Below, piece by piece: positions 10,921-19,875 of a DNA stretch of 64,000 nt. Source of the stretch: Actinomadura latina NBRC 106108. GTDB lineage: Bacteria; Actinomycetota; Actinomycetes; Streptosporangiales; Streptosporangiaceae. The notes beneath the pieces were generated by a model. It was not told the DNA's origin and searched no databases. It saw only the letters and a program-made list of their open reading frames with translations. The stretch is from positions 168,278 through 232,277 of the forward strand of contig NZ_BCQS01000020.1 in NCBI RefSeq assembly GCF_001552195.1. Reading direction: 5' to 3'. Numbering within the stretch: the stretch's first letter is position 1; every line of letters begins with the position of its first letter. Both the position numbers and the translations under genes were made by a program.

Positions 10921-12554
10921 TCGCCCGCCTCCAGCTCCGCGAACAGCGGGCGCGCGTCGCCGGCCCCCGGCGGGACGAGCGGCAGCGGCGAGCCGCGGAG
11001 TTCGGCGCCGGCGGCGCGGGGCAGCGACAGCCGGAACTGGGAGCCCGCGCCGGGCTCGCCCCACGCCTGCAGCCAGCCGCCGTGGAGCTGCGCGTCCTCC
11101 CGGGAGATCGACAGGCCGAGGCCGGTGCCGCCGGTGGTGCGGGCGCGGGCGGGGTCGGCCCGCCAGAAGCGGTCGAAGACCATCTGCCCCTCCCCGGGTT
11201 TGAGGCCGACGCCGTGGTCGCGGACGGCGACCGCGACGGCGTCGCGGTCGGCGGCGACGGAGATGATGATGTCCTCGCCCTCGCCGTGCTCGACGGCGTT
11301 GACGAGCAGGTTCCGCAGGATGCGCTCGACGCGCCGCCGGTCGACCTCGGCCATGCAGGGTTCGCCGGGCAGCTGCAGGACGACCTTGCTGCCCTTGCGT
11401 TCGGAGAGCCCCTGGATGTCGCCGACGACGCGCAGGACGAGGTCGCGCATGTCGAAGGACTCGGCGTCCAGCGTCGCGGCGCCCGCGTCGTGCCGGCTGA
11501 TCTCCAGCAGGTCGGCGAGCAGCGACTCGAACCGCTCCAGCTGGCTCTGCAGCAGCTCGGCGGACCGTCCGACGGCGGGGTCGTCGAAGGTGTCGCGGTA
11601 CTCGTAGAGCATGTCGGCCGCGATCCTGATGGTGGTCAGCGGTGTGCGCAGCTCGTGCGAGACGTCGGAGACGAACTGGCGCTGCACCTGCGACAGGTCC
11701 TCCAGCTCTCCGATCTTCTCCTGGAGGTTCGCGGCCATGTCGTTGAAGGAGCGGGCGAGACGGGCCAGATCGTCCTCGCCTCGGACCCGCATACGCTCTT
11801 CCAGACGCCCTGCGGCGAGTCTTTGCGCGCCTTGGGCGGCGAGCCGCACCGGTATGACGACCTGCCGCGTGACCAGCGAGGCGATCGCGGCCAGGAGCAG
11901 CACCAGGACGATGCCGACTCCGGCCAGGGAGCGGCTCACGTTGGTGAGGGTCTGCTGTTCCTGGGTCAGCGGGAACAGGTAGTACAGCTCGAACTGACCT
12001 GTACGGCCGCCGACGATGAGGCCGCGTTCGTCCGGCCTGCCCCCGAGGTAGGAGAGCTTGCCGTAGGTGTAGGCGCGGGACCCCGCGGGCGCGCTCTTCA
12101 GTTCTTCGCGAAGCCGCTTGGGGACGCTCTCCGGGCGCAGCTCGTTGGTCGTGTACCCGTCGAAGTACTGCTCGTTGGTGTCGCGGATGTAGACCTCGTA
12201 GAGCCCGGACGGGCCGCTGCGCGACTTCAGCCGGTCGATGGTCGAGTTGAGCCTGCTGCCGTCCCCGGCGGAGTTGCCCAGGTCGCGCTGGACCTGCGCC
12301 AGGCCGTCGTCCAGTTGGAGGCGTGCCGCCTTGACCTTGCCGTCCATGAGCGCCGACGACATCTGCTGCATCAGGAACGCGCCCAGGATCGCCACCACGA
12401 TCGCGGAGATGAACAGCGTGGACGTGACGACGCGGACCTGGATCGACCGGCGCCAGCGCAGGTAAGCGGCGCCGGCGGCGCCGCGCAGAGCGCGCCGCGC
12501 CCTGCCCAGCCCGCGCCGGGCGAACCGCTTCGCCCTCGTCAGGTCCGCTCTCAT
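10917..12554 (-). CDS. mtrB: Sensor histidine kinase MtrB
   Basis: A 545-residue membrane kinase with TM1 at about 43-63, an extracytoplasmic sensor domain (64-208), TM2 at 209-229, HAMP (231-283), HisKA with H300 in SHELRTPLTTIR, and an HATPase domain with N box (NLLVNAVEHG), G1 (DHGVGL) and G2 (GGTGLGLSIS). MtrB phosphorylates MtrA to control peptidoglycan hydrolases, division and, in streptomycetes, development. The ATG at 12554 is 14 bp past the mtrA stop and has no strong Shine-Dalgarno sequence, suggesting coupling to mtrA translation. Confidence 0.95.
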   Translation of the reverse strand: MRADLTRAKRFARRGLGRARRALRGAAGAAYLRWRRSIQVRVVTSTLFISAIVVAILGAFLMQQMSSALMDGKVKAARLQLDDGLAQVQRDLGNSAGDGSRLNSTIDRLKSRSGPSGLYEVYIRDTNEQYFDGYTTNELRPESVPKRLREELKSAPAGSRAYTYGKLSYLGGRPDERGLIVGGRTGQFELYYLFPLTQEQQTLTNVSRSLAGVGIVLVLLLAAIASLVTRQVVIPVRLAAQGAQRLAAGRLEERMRVRGEDDLARLARSFNDMAANLQEKIGELEDLSQVQRQFVSDVSHELRTPLTTIRIAADMLYEYRDTFDDPAVGRSAELLQSQLERFESLLADLLEISRHDAGAATLDAESFDMRDLVLRVVGDIQGLSERKGSKVVLQLPGEPCMAEVDRRRVERILRNLLVNAVEHGEGEDIIISVAADRDAVAVAVRDHGVGLKPGEGQMVFDRFWRADPARARTTGGTGLGLSISREDAQLHGGWLQAWGEPGAGSQFRLSLPRAAGAELRGSPLPLVPPGAGDARPLFAELEAGE

Positions 12555-12568
12555 GGGGGGTCCGGGAC

Positions 12569-13261
12569 TCAGGCGGGCCCGGCCTTGTAGCCGACGCCGC
12601 GCACGGTGACGACGATCTCGGGACGTTCCGGGTCCTTCTCGATCTTGGCGCGGAGCCGCTGGACGTGCACGTTGACCAGCCGGGTGTCGGCGGCGTGCCG
12701 GTAGCCCCACACCTGCTCCAGCAGCACCTCGCGGGTGAACACCTGGCGCGGCTTGCGGGCGAGCGCGACCAGCAGGTCGAACTCCAGCGGGGTCAGCGGG
12801 ATGTGCCGGTCGCCGCGCTTCACGGAGTGCCCGGCGACGTCGATGGTGATGTCGCCGATCTGCAGGGTCTCGGGGGCGGGCTCGTCGGTGCGGCGCAGCC
12901 GCGCCCGGACGCGCGCCACCAGCTCCTTGGGCTTGAAGGGCTTGACGATGTAGTCGTCGGCGCCCGACTCCAGGCCGAGGACGACGTCCACGGTGTCGCT
13001 CTTGGCCGTCAGCATGACGATCGGCACGCCGGACTCGGCCCGGATCTGCCGGCAGACGTCGATGCCGTCGGCCCCCGGCAGCATCAGGTCGAGCAGCACG
13101 AGGTCGGGCCGGGTCTCCCGGAACGCCTCGAGCGCCTTGTCGCCGTCGTGCACGAACGACGGCTCGAAGCCCTCGCCCCTCAGCACGATGCCGAGCATTT
13201 CGGCGAGCGCGAGATCGTCGTCGACGACCAGTACACGTCCTCTCATGGCCCTCATCGTCAC
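12569..13261 (-). CDS. mtrA: DNA-binding response regulator MtrA
   Basis: A 230-residue OmpR/PhoB-family regulator: receiver domain with D15/D16, phospho-acceptor D58 in VLLDLMLPG, Thr in MLTAKS and Lys in DYIVKPF, then a winged helix (about 135-228) with EFDLLVALARKPRQVFTREVLLEQVWGY and RVVNVHVQRLRAKIE-like recognition segment ending RGVGYKAG. It is nearly identical in pattern to MtrA throughout actinobacteria. First gene of mtrA-mtrB-lpqB. The frame opens with GTG, with ATG options at residues 3 and 6. Confidence 0.96.
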   Translation of the reverse strand: MTMRAMRGRVLVVDDDLALAEMLGIVLRGEGFEPSFVHDGDKALEAFRETRPDLVLLDLMLPGADGIDVCRQIRAESGVPIVMLTAKSDTVDVVLGLESGADDYIVKPFKPKELVARVRARLRRTDEPAPETLQIGDITIDVAGHSVKRGDRHIPLTPLEFDLLVALARKPRQVFTREVLLEQVWGYRHAADTRLVNVHVQRLRAKIEKDPERPEIVVTVRGVGYKAGPA

Positions 13262-13303
13262 AAAGTCGGGGTTCGGTGGAGTGGGGCGCGATGCTCCGGC
13301 GCC

Positions 13304-13340
13304 ACCTTGCCAGGGAGAGATATACCTTGGCGTGCAAGGT
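13304..13340. promoter_or_regulatory. Inverted repeat in the mtrA upstream region
   Basis: ACCTTGC (13304-13310) and GCAAGGT (13334-13340) form a 7-bp inverted repeat around a locally AT-rich segment with a TATACC-like element. It lies in the 223-bp divergent region between mtrA and the membrane-protein operon. It may be an operator or a transcript hairpin; no known MtrA box was recognised. Confidence 0.25.
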
Positions 13341-13484
13341 TACCCGTGTTTGCGTCGTACATGGCTCCCCCGTATCGGGTGCGCGGCTCGGAATTGTAGA
13401 GGTGACTCCTGAAACCGGCGCAAGGTTGACATCGCGCCCATGACAGGATGACCTGACCCGCTCACAGACCGCAGGGAGCCGAGA

Positions 13485-14564
13485 ATGCCGGGACCGGACG
13501 GCTGGGACGACGACGCCGGCGCCGCCGATGTGGTGCGGGGCGTCCCGTTCCGTCCCATGTCCGTCTCGGAGATGCTGGACGGCGCGATCGCCGGGATCCG
13601 GCGCCGGCCGCGCACCACGCTGGGCCTTTCCGTGGTGATCAGCACGGTGATCCAGGTGACGAGCTCGGTCGCCGCGTACTTCTTCATCGGCGGCGAGGCC
13701 CGCGACGAGATCACCCCGGACGTCCTGCTGGAGTCGCTCGGCGCGCAGGTCACGCTGACGGTGCTGGGCCTGATCCTGTCGGCGTGCGGGATCCTGCTGA
13801 TGGCGGGGCTGATGGCGCCGATCCTGGGCCGCGAGCTGGTGGGGCTGCCGATGGCCCCGCGGCAGGCGTGGCGGGACGCCCGGCCGAGGCTCGGGCGGCT
13901 GGCCGGCACCGCCGCCGCCGTCATGGGCATCTCGCTGGGGGCGCTGGTCCTGCCGGTCGTGCCGTTCTTCGCGCTGATCGTCGTGGACGCGCATCCGGCG
14001 CTCGGGGCGGTCGCCGGGATCGTCGGGTTCCCGCTCGGCATCGGCCTGATGGTGTGGCTCTACATCCTGTTCGTCCAGGCGGTCCCGGCGGTCGTGCTGG
14101 AGCGGCGGACGGTCACGGGCGCGCTGCGCCGGGCCGTCACCCTTTCCAAGGGCCGCTGGTTCCGGACGTGCGGGACGCTGCTGCTGGCGCTGCTCGTGAC
14201 CGTGTTCATGGGCTTCTTCGCGCTGCGCATCCCGTTCCTGTTCGTGCAGCTGGCCTTCTTCGGCGACGCGTCCGGCAGCGAGGCGACGATGGGCGCGCTC
14301 GCGGTCGACACGCTCGGCCGGATCGTCAGCTGGTCGGTGGTGCTGCCGTTCGACGCGGGCGTGATCGCGCTGCTCTACATGGACCGGCGGATGCGCCGCG
14401 AGGGCTTCGACCTGGAGCTGCGCACCAGGGGGCGTTCCGCCGCGGCGATCACCGCCGCATCCACCGCCGCGGACGCGAGCGGCGCCCCCCACGACGACGG
14501 GTTCATCGACCTGTGGCGGACCGACCCGGTGCCGGCCCATCCGTGGACGGGAGCGAACCCGTGA
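13485..14564 (+). CDS. Multi-pass membrane protein (GDPD membrane-domain-like)
   Basis: A 359-residue integral membrane protein with about six hydrophobic helices (near 45-70, 90-120, 140-160, 165-195, 225-250, 270-295) and charged ends. The N-terminal segment RPMSVSEMLDGAIAGIRRRPRTT is typical of actinobacterial proteins annotated as glycerophosphodiester phosphodiesterase membrane domain proteins; no catalytic phosphodiesterase domain is present. It is the first gene of an operon with DUF4129, DUF4350, MoxR and DUF58 genes, each overlapping the next. A good site, GGGAG, lies 6 nt before the ATG. The function is unknown; the context suggests a membrane assembly or chaperone system beside MtrAB. 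Confidence 0.8.
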   Translation: MPGPDGWDDDAGAADVVRGVPFRPMSVSEMLDGAIAGIRRRPRTTLGLSVVISTVIQVTSSVAAYFFIGGEARDEITPDVLLESLGAQVTLTVLGLILSACGILLMAGLMAPILGRELVGLPMAPRQAWRDARPRLGRLAGTAAAVMGISLGALVLPVVPFFALIVVDAHPALGAVAGIVGFPLGIGLMVWLYILFVQAVPAVVLERRTVTGALRRAVTLSKGRWFRTCGTLLLALLVTVFMGFFALRIPFLFVQLAFFGDASGSEATMGALAVDTLGRIVSWSVVLPFDAGVIALLYMDRRMRREGFDLELRTRGRSAAAITAASTAADASGAPHDDGFIDLWRTDPVPAHPWTGANP

Positions 14565-15244
14565 TCCTCGATCCGATCGGCCGCGACGAGGCCCGCGAGC
14601 TGGCCCGCCGCGAACTGGAGAAGCAGGTCTACCAGCGCGACCGGCCGTCCTGGCTGGAGCGCTGGTGGGACGACTTCACCGAGTGGCTGCACCAGCTGTT
14701 CAGCCAGGCGCCGAACCCGGAGTCGCAGGGCAGCGGCGGCGGCTGGACGTCCATCGCGATCATCGTGGTGGTGGCGCTGGTCGCGGTCGGGCTGGTGGTG
14801 TGGCTGATGTGGGGCCGCCGCAACCTCCGCTCCCGCAAGGACCCGCTGCTGGACGGGACGGCGTCCACGGCGCTCGACCACCGGGAGGCGGCGGAGCGGC
14901 ACGCGGCGGCCGGGGAGTGGGCCGAGGCGATCCGGGAGCGGCTCCGCGCGATCGCGCGCGACCTGGAGGAGCGGGCGGTGCTGTCGGCGCGTCCGGGCCG
15001 GACGGCGGACGAGCTGGCGGCGGAGGCGGGCGCGGCCGTGCCCGAGCTGGCGGGCGAGCTGGCCGCCGGCGTGCGGATCTTCGACGACGTCTGGTACGGC
15101 GACCGGCCGGGGACGGCCGAGGGGTACGCGCGGATGAAGGAGCTGGACGAGCGGCTGCGGGCGATGAAGCCGAAGCCGCTGGAGACCGATGACCTCAGCC
15201 TGGCCGGCGCCGGCGCCGCCGAGGAGGGGGGCCCGCGATGGTGA
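14561..15244 (+). CDS. DUF4129 domain membrane protein
   Basis: The 227-residue product has an N-terminal amphipathic region (IGRDEARELARRELEKQVYQ), one transmembrane helix (about 66-85, IAIIVVVALVAVGLVVWLMW), and a C-terminal DUF4129 domain with HAAAGEWAEAIRERLRAIARDLEERAVL and the FDDVWYGDRPGTAEGYARMKELDERL end. The start is GTG in the GTGA overlap with the upstream gene; this frame also runs open far upstream, but the overlap and family length favour GTG at 14561. The domain usually accompanies MoxR/DUF58 clusters and transglutaminase-like proteins. The exact role is unknown. Confidence 0.85.
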   Translation: MILDPIGRDEARELARRELEKQVYQRDRPSWLERWWDDFTEWLHQLFSQAPNPESQGSGGGWTSIAIIVVVALVAVGLVVWLMWGRRNLRSRKDPLLDGTASTALDHREAAERHAAAGEWAEAIRERLRAIARDLEERAVLSARPGRTADELAAEAGAAVPELAGELAAGVRIFDDVWYGDRPGTAEGYARMKELDERLRAMKPKPLETDDLSLAGAGAAEEGGPRW

Positions 15245-16431
15245 CCCAGGCCCCGCCCGAGGCCGGCCCGGCGGAACCGTCCGCGCGGCAGGTGGCGGGC
15301 CGCCGCTGGCGGTCGGCGCGCGGCGTCGTCGCGGTGCTGTTCGCGATGGTCGTGATCGCGGTGATCCTCGCGGCGCTGCGCCCGTCCACGTCGCCGGAGG
15401 CCCTCGATCCGGAGTCGCCGAAGCAGGACGGCGCGCGGGCGCTCGCGGAGATCCTGCGGCAGCAGGGCACAGGCGTGACCGTGGCGCGGACCATGGAGGA
15501 CGCGCTCACCGCGGCGCGGCCCGGCGGCGTCATGGTGGTGACGCGCAGCGAGCGCCTCACCGACGACGACCTGCGGATGCTGAGCGGGACGCAGGTGGAC
15601 GTGCTCCTCGTCCGGCCGACCGCGTACGCGCTGCACGAGCTGGCCCCGCAGGTGCGGCGCGGCGGCCCGAGCTTCGAGGAGACGGCCGCGCCGGGCTGCG
15701 CCCTGCCGGTCGCGTCCCTCGCCGGGACGGTCGCGTTCCACGAGTCGGAGACCTACGAGGTCACCGGCCCGGGGACGGCCTGCTACGGCACCGACTACGG
15801 CGGCGCCAGGCTCGTCCAGGTGCAGACCGGCGACCGGGCGGTCACCGTGCTCGGGTCGGCCGCGCCGCTGACGAACCGGCGGCTCACCGAGGAGGGCAAC
15901 GCGGCGCTGGCGATGAACCTGGCCGGGGCCGGCTCCTCGACGGTGTGGCTCGTCCCGAACCTGCCGGAGCCGGGGTCGGGCGCCGGGCAGCGGTCCCTCG
16001 GCGACCTGCTGCCGTTCGGCGTGAAGCTGTTCTTCCTCGAACTGCTGGTCGCGGTGCTGCTGGTGGCGCTGTGGCGGGCCCGCCGGCTCGGCCCCGTGGT
16101 GGCGGAGGCGCTGCCCGTCGTCGTCCGGTCCGCCGAGACCGTCGAGGGCCGCGCCCGCCTCTACCGGGCCGGGCGCGCCCGCGACCGCGCCTCGGACGCC
16201 CTGCGGTCCGGCGCCCGCGAACGGCTCGTCCCGCTGCTCGGGCTGCCCCGCGGCAGCGCGCAGGATCCCTCCGCCGTGCAGGAGATCGTCGCGGCGGTCG
16301 CCCGCCGCACGCCCTACGACGAGACGTACGTCGGGGCGGCGCTGTACGGTCCTGAACCCTTGGACGACGCCGGGCTCATCGCCCTCACGGACGTCCTCGA
16401 CGACCTGGAAAGGCAGGTACGGCAGTCTTGA
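15238..16431 (+). CDS. DUF4350 domain membrane protein
   Basis: A 397-residue protein with a TM helix at about 28-48, an extracytoplasmic domain (50-255) resembling the DUF4350 fold (DGARALAEILRQQGTGVTVART, then a receptor-like alpha/beta region), and a second TM (about 262-283) before a cytosolic tail. Homologues in MoxR/DUF58 operons share this layout. The ATG at 15238 overlaps the previous stop by 7 nt. Function is unknown; the topology suggests a membrane anchor for the MoxR chaperone machinery. Confidence 0.82.
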   Translation: MVTQAPPEAGPAEPSARQVAGRRWRSARGVVAVLFAMVVIAVILAALRPSTSPEALDPESPKQDGARALAEILRQQGTGVTVARTMEDALTAARPGGVMVVTRSERLTDDDLRMLSGTQVDVLLVRPTAYALHELAPQVRRGGPSFEETAAPGCALPVASLAGTVAFHESETYEVTGPGTACYGTDYGGARLVQVQTGDRAVTVLGSAAPLTNRRLTEEGNAALAMNLAGAGSSTVWLVPNLPEPGSGAGQRSLGDLLPFGVKLFFLELLVAVLLVALWRARRLGPVVAEALPVVVRSAETVEGRARLYRAGRARDRASDALRSGARERLVPLLGLPRGSAQDPSAVQEIVAAVARRTPYDETYVGAALYGPEPLDDAGLIALTDVLDDLERQVRQS

Positions 16432-17459
16432 ACACCCCTGTAGAGCTCGGGAAGGACGACGTGCCGGGCGGCAGCGCGGGCCCCGGCGCGCTGTCCGAGG
16501 AGGCCCGGCGGCAGGCCGAGACGGCGCGCGCGGCGCTGACGGCGCTGCGCGCCGAGGTCGCCAAGACGGTCGTCGGTCAGGACTCCGTGGTGACGGGCCT
16601 GGTCATCGCGTTGCTGTGCCGCGGCCATGTGCTGCTGGAGGGCGTCCCCGGCACCGCCAAGACGTTGCTCATCAAGACGCTGTCGCGGGCCCTCGACCTG
16701 GATTTCAAGCGCGTCCAGTTCACCCCCGACCTGATGCCCGGTGACGTGACCGGCTCGCTGGTGTACGACAACAGGACGGCGGAGTTCGAGTTCCGCGAAG
16801 GCCCCGTCTTCACCAACCTCCTTCTCGCGGACGAGATCAACCGGACGCCCCCGAAGACGCAGGCGTCCCTCCTGGAGGCCATGGAGGAGCGTCAGGTCTC
16901 GGTGGAGGGCACCGCGCGCCCTCTGCCCGACCCGTTCGTGGTGTGCGCGACCCAGAACCCGATCGAGTACGAGGGCACCTATCCCCTGCCCGAGGCCCAG
17001 CTCGACCGGTTCCTCGTCAAGCTGACCGTGCCCGTCCCCACGCGGGACGAGGAGATCTCCATGCTGCAGCGGCACGCGACCGGGTTCGACCCGCGTGACC
17101 TGTCGGCGGTGAACGCGGTCGCGGGTGCGGGGGAACTGGCCGCCGGGCAGGCGGCCGTCAGGACGGTCCACCTCGACCCCAAGGTCGCCGCCTACGTCGT
17201 GGACCTGTGCCGGGCGACGCGGCAGTCCCCGTCGCTGCAGCTCGGCGTGTCCCCGCGCGGCGCGACGGCGCTGCTGGCGACGTCCCGCGCGTGGGCGTGG
17301 CTGTCGGGCCGCGACTACGTCACGCCGGACGACGTGAAGGCGCTGGCCAGGCCGACGCTGCGGCACCGCGTCCAGCTGCGTCCCGAGGCGGAGCTGGAGG
17401 GCGCCACCACCGACGGCGTGCTGGAGGGCATCCTCGCCCACGTCCCGGCCCCGCGCTGA
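16428..17459 (+). CDS. MoxR family AAA+ ATPase
   Basis: A 343-residue AAA+ protein with Walker A GVPGTAKT (72-79), Walker B LLLADEIN (D135/E136), sensor 1 (FVVCATQNPIEYEGTYPLPEAQLDRF) and the C-terminal lid. MoxR ATPases act as chaperones that mature or insert metal cofactors and assemble complexes with VWA- or DUF58-containing partners; the next gene encodes such a partner. The start is a rare TTG in a TTGA overlap with the upstream stop. The next gene begins within TGATG, so translation is coupled throughout. Confidence 0.93.
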   Translation: MNTPVELGKDDVPGGSAGPGALSEEARRQAETARAALTALRAEVAKTVVGQDSVVTGLVIALLCRGHVLLEGVPGTAKTLLIKTLSRALDLDFKRVQFTPDLMPGDVTGSLVYDNRTAEFEFREGPVFTNLLLADEINRTPPKTQASLLEAMEERQVSVEGTARPLPDPFVVCATQNPIEYEGTYPLPEAQLDRFLVKLTVPVPTRDEEISMLQRHATGFDPRDLSAVNAVAGAGELAAGQAAVRTVHLDPKVAAYVVDLCRATRQSPSLQLGVSPRGATALLATSRAWAWLSGRDYVTPDDVKALARPTLRHRVQLRPEAELEGATTDGVLEGILAHVPAPR

Positions 17460-18751
17460 TGGCGCTGACCGGGCGCCTGGGGCTGCTGGCCCTGCTCGGC
17501 GCGCTCGTCCCGCTGTTCGCGCCGAGCTGGTGGGCGCTGGTCGCGGTGTGGGGCGCGCTGCTGCTCGGCGTCATCGCCGACTTGGCCCTGGCCGGCAACG
17601 TGCGGCGGCTGCGCTTCCACCGCGCGGGCGACACCAGCGTGCGGCTCGGCGAGACGGCGCGGGTGGCGCTGATCGTGGAGAACCTCGGCCGGCGGCGCCT
17701 CAAGGCCAGGCTGCGGGACGTGTGGCCGCCGAGCGCGGGCGCGGCGCCCCGCACGGTCAAGATCGACGTCCCGGCCGGTGAGCGGCGCCGCGTCGACATG
17801 ACGCTGACGCCGACGCGGCGCGGCGACCGGAAGGCCGTCACCGTCGCCGTCCGCTCGGTCGGGCCGCTCGGGCTGGCGGCGCGCCAGCTGTCCCGCGCCG
17901 CGCCGTGGACGGTGCGGGCGCTCCCGGCGTTCCCGTCCCGCCGGCACCTGCCCGCGAAGCTGGCGCGGCTGCGGGAGCTGACCGGCGCGCACGTCGCGCT
18001 GATCCGCGGGCAGGGCACCGAGTTCGACTCGCTGCGCGAGTACGTGGACGGCGACGACGTCCGGTCCATCGACTGGCGGGCCACCGCGCGGCGCGGCGAC
18101 GTCGTCGTCCGGACGTGGCGGCCCGAACGCGACCGGCGCATCTACCTGGTGCTCGACACCGGCCGCACGTCCGCCGGCCGCGTCGGCGACATCCCCCGGC
18201 TGGACTGCTCGATGGACGCGGCGCTGCTGCTCGGCGCGCTCGCGTCCCGCGCGGGCGACCGCGTCGACCTGCTCGCCTACGACCGGCGCGTCCGCGCCCG
18301 CGTGGAGGGCGCCTCCCGGACGGACCTGCTGCCCGCGATGGTGCACGCGATGGCGCCGCTGGAGCCGGAGCTGCTCGAATGCGACGCCGCCGGGATGGTG
18401 TCGACGCTGATGGCCCGCGTCCGGCAGCGCTGCCTGGTCGTGCTGCTGACCGAGCTGAACACGGCCGCGATCGAGGAGGGGCTGCTGCCGCTGCTGCCGC
18501 AGCTCACCGCCCGCCACCTGGTGATGATCGCCGCGGTGTCGGATCCGCGCGTCGGCGAGATGGCGGCCGCCCGCGGCGACCTCGCCTCCGTGTACGACGC
18601 GGCCGCCGCCGAGCGCGCCCGCGCCGAGCGCCGCCGCCTCACCGCCGAACTGCGCGGTCACGGCGTCGAGGTCGTGGACGCCCCGCCGGACGAGATCGCC
18701 CCCGCCCTCGCGGACGCCTACCTGGCCCTCAAGGCCGCCGGACGGCTCTAA
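17459..18751 (+). CDS. DUF58 domain protein, MoxR partner
   Basis: A 430-residue protein with two N-terminal hydrophobic helices (about 8-42), a beta-rich middle (50-165), the DUF58 signature GTEFDSLREYVDGDDVRSIDWRA-type block (about 180-205) and a C-terminal von Willebrand A-like fold with the MIDAS-like DTGRTS motif. DUF58 proteins are clients or partners of MoxR ATPases. The ATG shares bases with the MoxR stop (TGATG). It is the last gene of the operon; an imperfectly terminator-like hairpin lies just after it. Confidence 0.88.
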   Translation: MALTGRLGLLALLGALVPLFAPSWWALVAVWGALLLGVIADLALAGNVRRLRFHRAGDTSVRLGETARVALIVENLGRRRLKARLRDVWPPSAGAAPRTVKIDVPAGERRRVDMTLTPTRRGDRKAVTVAVRSVGPLGLAARQLSRAAPWTVRALPAFPSRRHLPAKLARLRELTGAHVALIRGQGTEFDSLREYVDGDDVRSIDWRATARRGDVVVRTWRPERDRRIYLVLDTGRTSAGRVGDIPRLDCSMDAALLLGALASRAGDRVDLLAYDRRVRARVEGASRTDLLPAMVHAMAPLEPELLECDAAGMVSTLMARVRQRCLVVLLTELNTAAIEEGLLPLLPQLTARHLVMIAAVSDPRVGEMAAARGDLASVYDAAAAERARAERRRLTAELRGHGVEVVDAPPDEIAPALADAYLALKAAGRL

Positions 18752-18763
18752 TTGCTCGCAAAA

Positions 18764-18783
18764 AGATCCGTGCTGGCGGATCT
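18764..18783 (+). terminator. Weak hairpin after the MoxR-DUF58 operon
   Basis: AGATCCG and CGGATCT pair around a 6-nt loop 13 bp after the DUF58 stop codon. The stem is short and lacks a T-run, so it is only a candidate. The following 200 bp to 18989 contain no recognisable gene. Confidence 0.3.
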
Positions 18784-18989
18784 ATCGTGCGGCGTGCAAC
18801 ACGCATCCCTCGTCTTCCGCAGTCGCCTCTGGCCCGGCCTCCCTCATCATGGTTCATCGAGGCCCGATCCAGTCGTCGCCGGGGAAGAGCCGGTGCTTGA
18901 GCAGTGGGCCACAGCCCGTGCCATCTCGAACGCGCCTTTCGGCCCGGACGATCGTGTCTCGGCGCTGGTGCGGGTCGTGGCGTCAGACG

Positions 18990-19223
18990 TCATCGCACCG
19001 CACCGCCATACATGAGGTGCTCGACCTGCTGGCGGCTGAAGCGCCGAACGCCGCCGAGAGTACGGATCGTGGCGAGTTTGCCGTCCTCGGCCCACCGGGC
19101 GACGGTCTTGGGGTCGACGCGGAACATCGCGGCCACATCGCCGGGGCTCAGGAGTTGACCGGGTCCGAAGTCCCAGCCGTCAATGATCACCGGCCTACCG
19201 GCCGGCCACTTCCTGCTGCTCAT
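18990..19223 (-). CDS. BldC-like MerR-type helix-turn-helix protein
   Basis: A 77-residue protein whose core LLSPGDVAAMFRVDPKTVARWAEDGK and IRTLGG-x-RRF matches the small BldC/excisionase-type winged HTH family; in BldC the corresponding motif is usually GGHRRY. BldC is a developmental regulator that binds direct repeats cooperatively. The ATG overlaps the upstream stop in ATGA. It is the last of three overlapping genes divergent from an XRE-DUF5753 regulator. The Val in place of His in GG-V-RR and an extra N-terminal segment (1-22) separate it from canonical BldC; it is more likely a paralogue. Confidence 0.8.
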   Translation of the reverse strand: MSSRKWPAGRPVIIDGWDFGPGQLLSPGDVAAMFRVDPKTVARWAEDGKLATIRTLGGVRRFSRQQVEHLMYGGAVR

Positions 19224-19441
19224 CAGGGGGTTCCCATCTCGTTGAATCTGACTTCGGCGGGCGGGTCGAGGGGAAGAGGCGTGCCGCGCATGGCCAGGAC
19301 GAGCCGCGCGTGCCGGATCCGCGCCAGTGCCCGGCGGCGCTCCGGGTCGGGCGGCACGTCCGAGGAGAGCCACGGGCCGTACACACGCAGGATGGCGCGC
19401 TGGTAGAGCGAATCGGCGGCGACCTGCTCGGGCGAGTTCAC
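19223..19441 (-). CDS. Unrecognised 72-residue protein in WhiJ-like module
   Basis: A small Arg/Pro-rich protein beginning VNSPEQVAADSLYQRAILRVYGPWL, with a helical middle (DPERRRALARIRHARLVLAMRG) and the end PLPLDPPAEVRFNEMGTP. The GTG start overlaps the upstream ATP-binding gene's stop (GTGA) and its own stop overlaps the BldC-like start (ATGA), so it is translated between the two. I do not recognise the family. The conserved-looking sandwich position suggests a function with its neighbours, such as a linker or modulator, which is an inference. Confidence 0.6.
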   Translation of the reverse strand: MNSPEQVAADSLYQRAILRVYGPWLSSDVPPDPERRRALARIRHARLVLAMRGTPLPLDPPAEVRFNEMGTP

Positions 19442-19800
19442 GGGACGGCCCACTCCGCGAAGACGGTCTTGCCGCCCTCCCGGTCGTCTCGAACGGCCCC
19501 CCACCGGGTGACGAGCTCCCCGACGATCATCAAGCCCCGGCCGCCCACCGCGTCCGGGCCGGGACGGCACACCACCGGGAGCGTGCCGTCGCCGTCCCAG
19601 ACCTCCACCACGCAGACGCAGCCGTCCGAACGGGCGTCCACCCGGACCTCGTCGGTGACCGCGTGCCGGACCGCGTTGGTGATCAACTCCGAGGCCACGA
19701 CCCGCACCAGATACTCGTCCACCGGCCAGCCGGCCGCGATCGTCGCGACGTGATCCCGCGCCACCTTGATCTTCTCTATATCCGGCTTGAACGCGATCAT
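19438..19800 (-). CDS. HATPase_c_2 ATP-binding protein (anti-sigma kinase-like)
   Basis: A 120-residue GHKL-fold protein: N box ELITNAVRHAV, a G1-like VEVWDGDG segment, and G2 GGRGLMIVGELVTRWG. It resembles the RsbW/SpoIIAB-like proteins that streptomycetes encode next to XRE-DUF5753 and DUF397 genes (WhiJ/AbaA-type clusters). I chose the ATG at 19800, preceded by GGGAGGGAG; the frame extends to 19827. Substrates or partner sigma factors cannot be read from sequence. Confidence 0.85.
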   Translation of the reverse strand: MIAFKPDIEKIKVARDHVATIAAGWPVDEYLVRVVASELITNAVRHAVTDEVRVDARSDGCVCVVEVWDGDGTLPVVCRPGPDAVGGRGLMIVGELVTRWGAVRDDREGGKTVFAEWAVP

Positions 19801-19875
19801 CGAATACTCCCTCCCGGGGGGTGACATATGTGCGCCGTCGGCCCCAAGAATGAGCTCCGGAGGGTTAGCATTTCT

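Noticed and set aside
9481..11607. A 708-residue frame opposite lpqB-mtrB
   Set aside because: Shadow of two well-recognised genes; no domain seen.
10917..14540. A 1207-residue frame fusing mtrB with upstream sequence
   Set aside because: The frame runs through mtrA and the membrane protein gene in other frames; the MtrB start at 12554 is right by length and homology.
18752..18989. Possible small gene after the DUF58 gene
   Set aside because: Frames on both strands have poor codon bias and no similarity; treated as noncoding.
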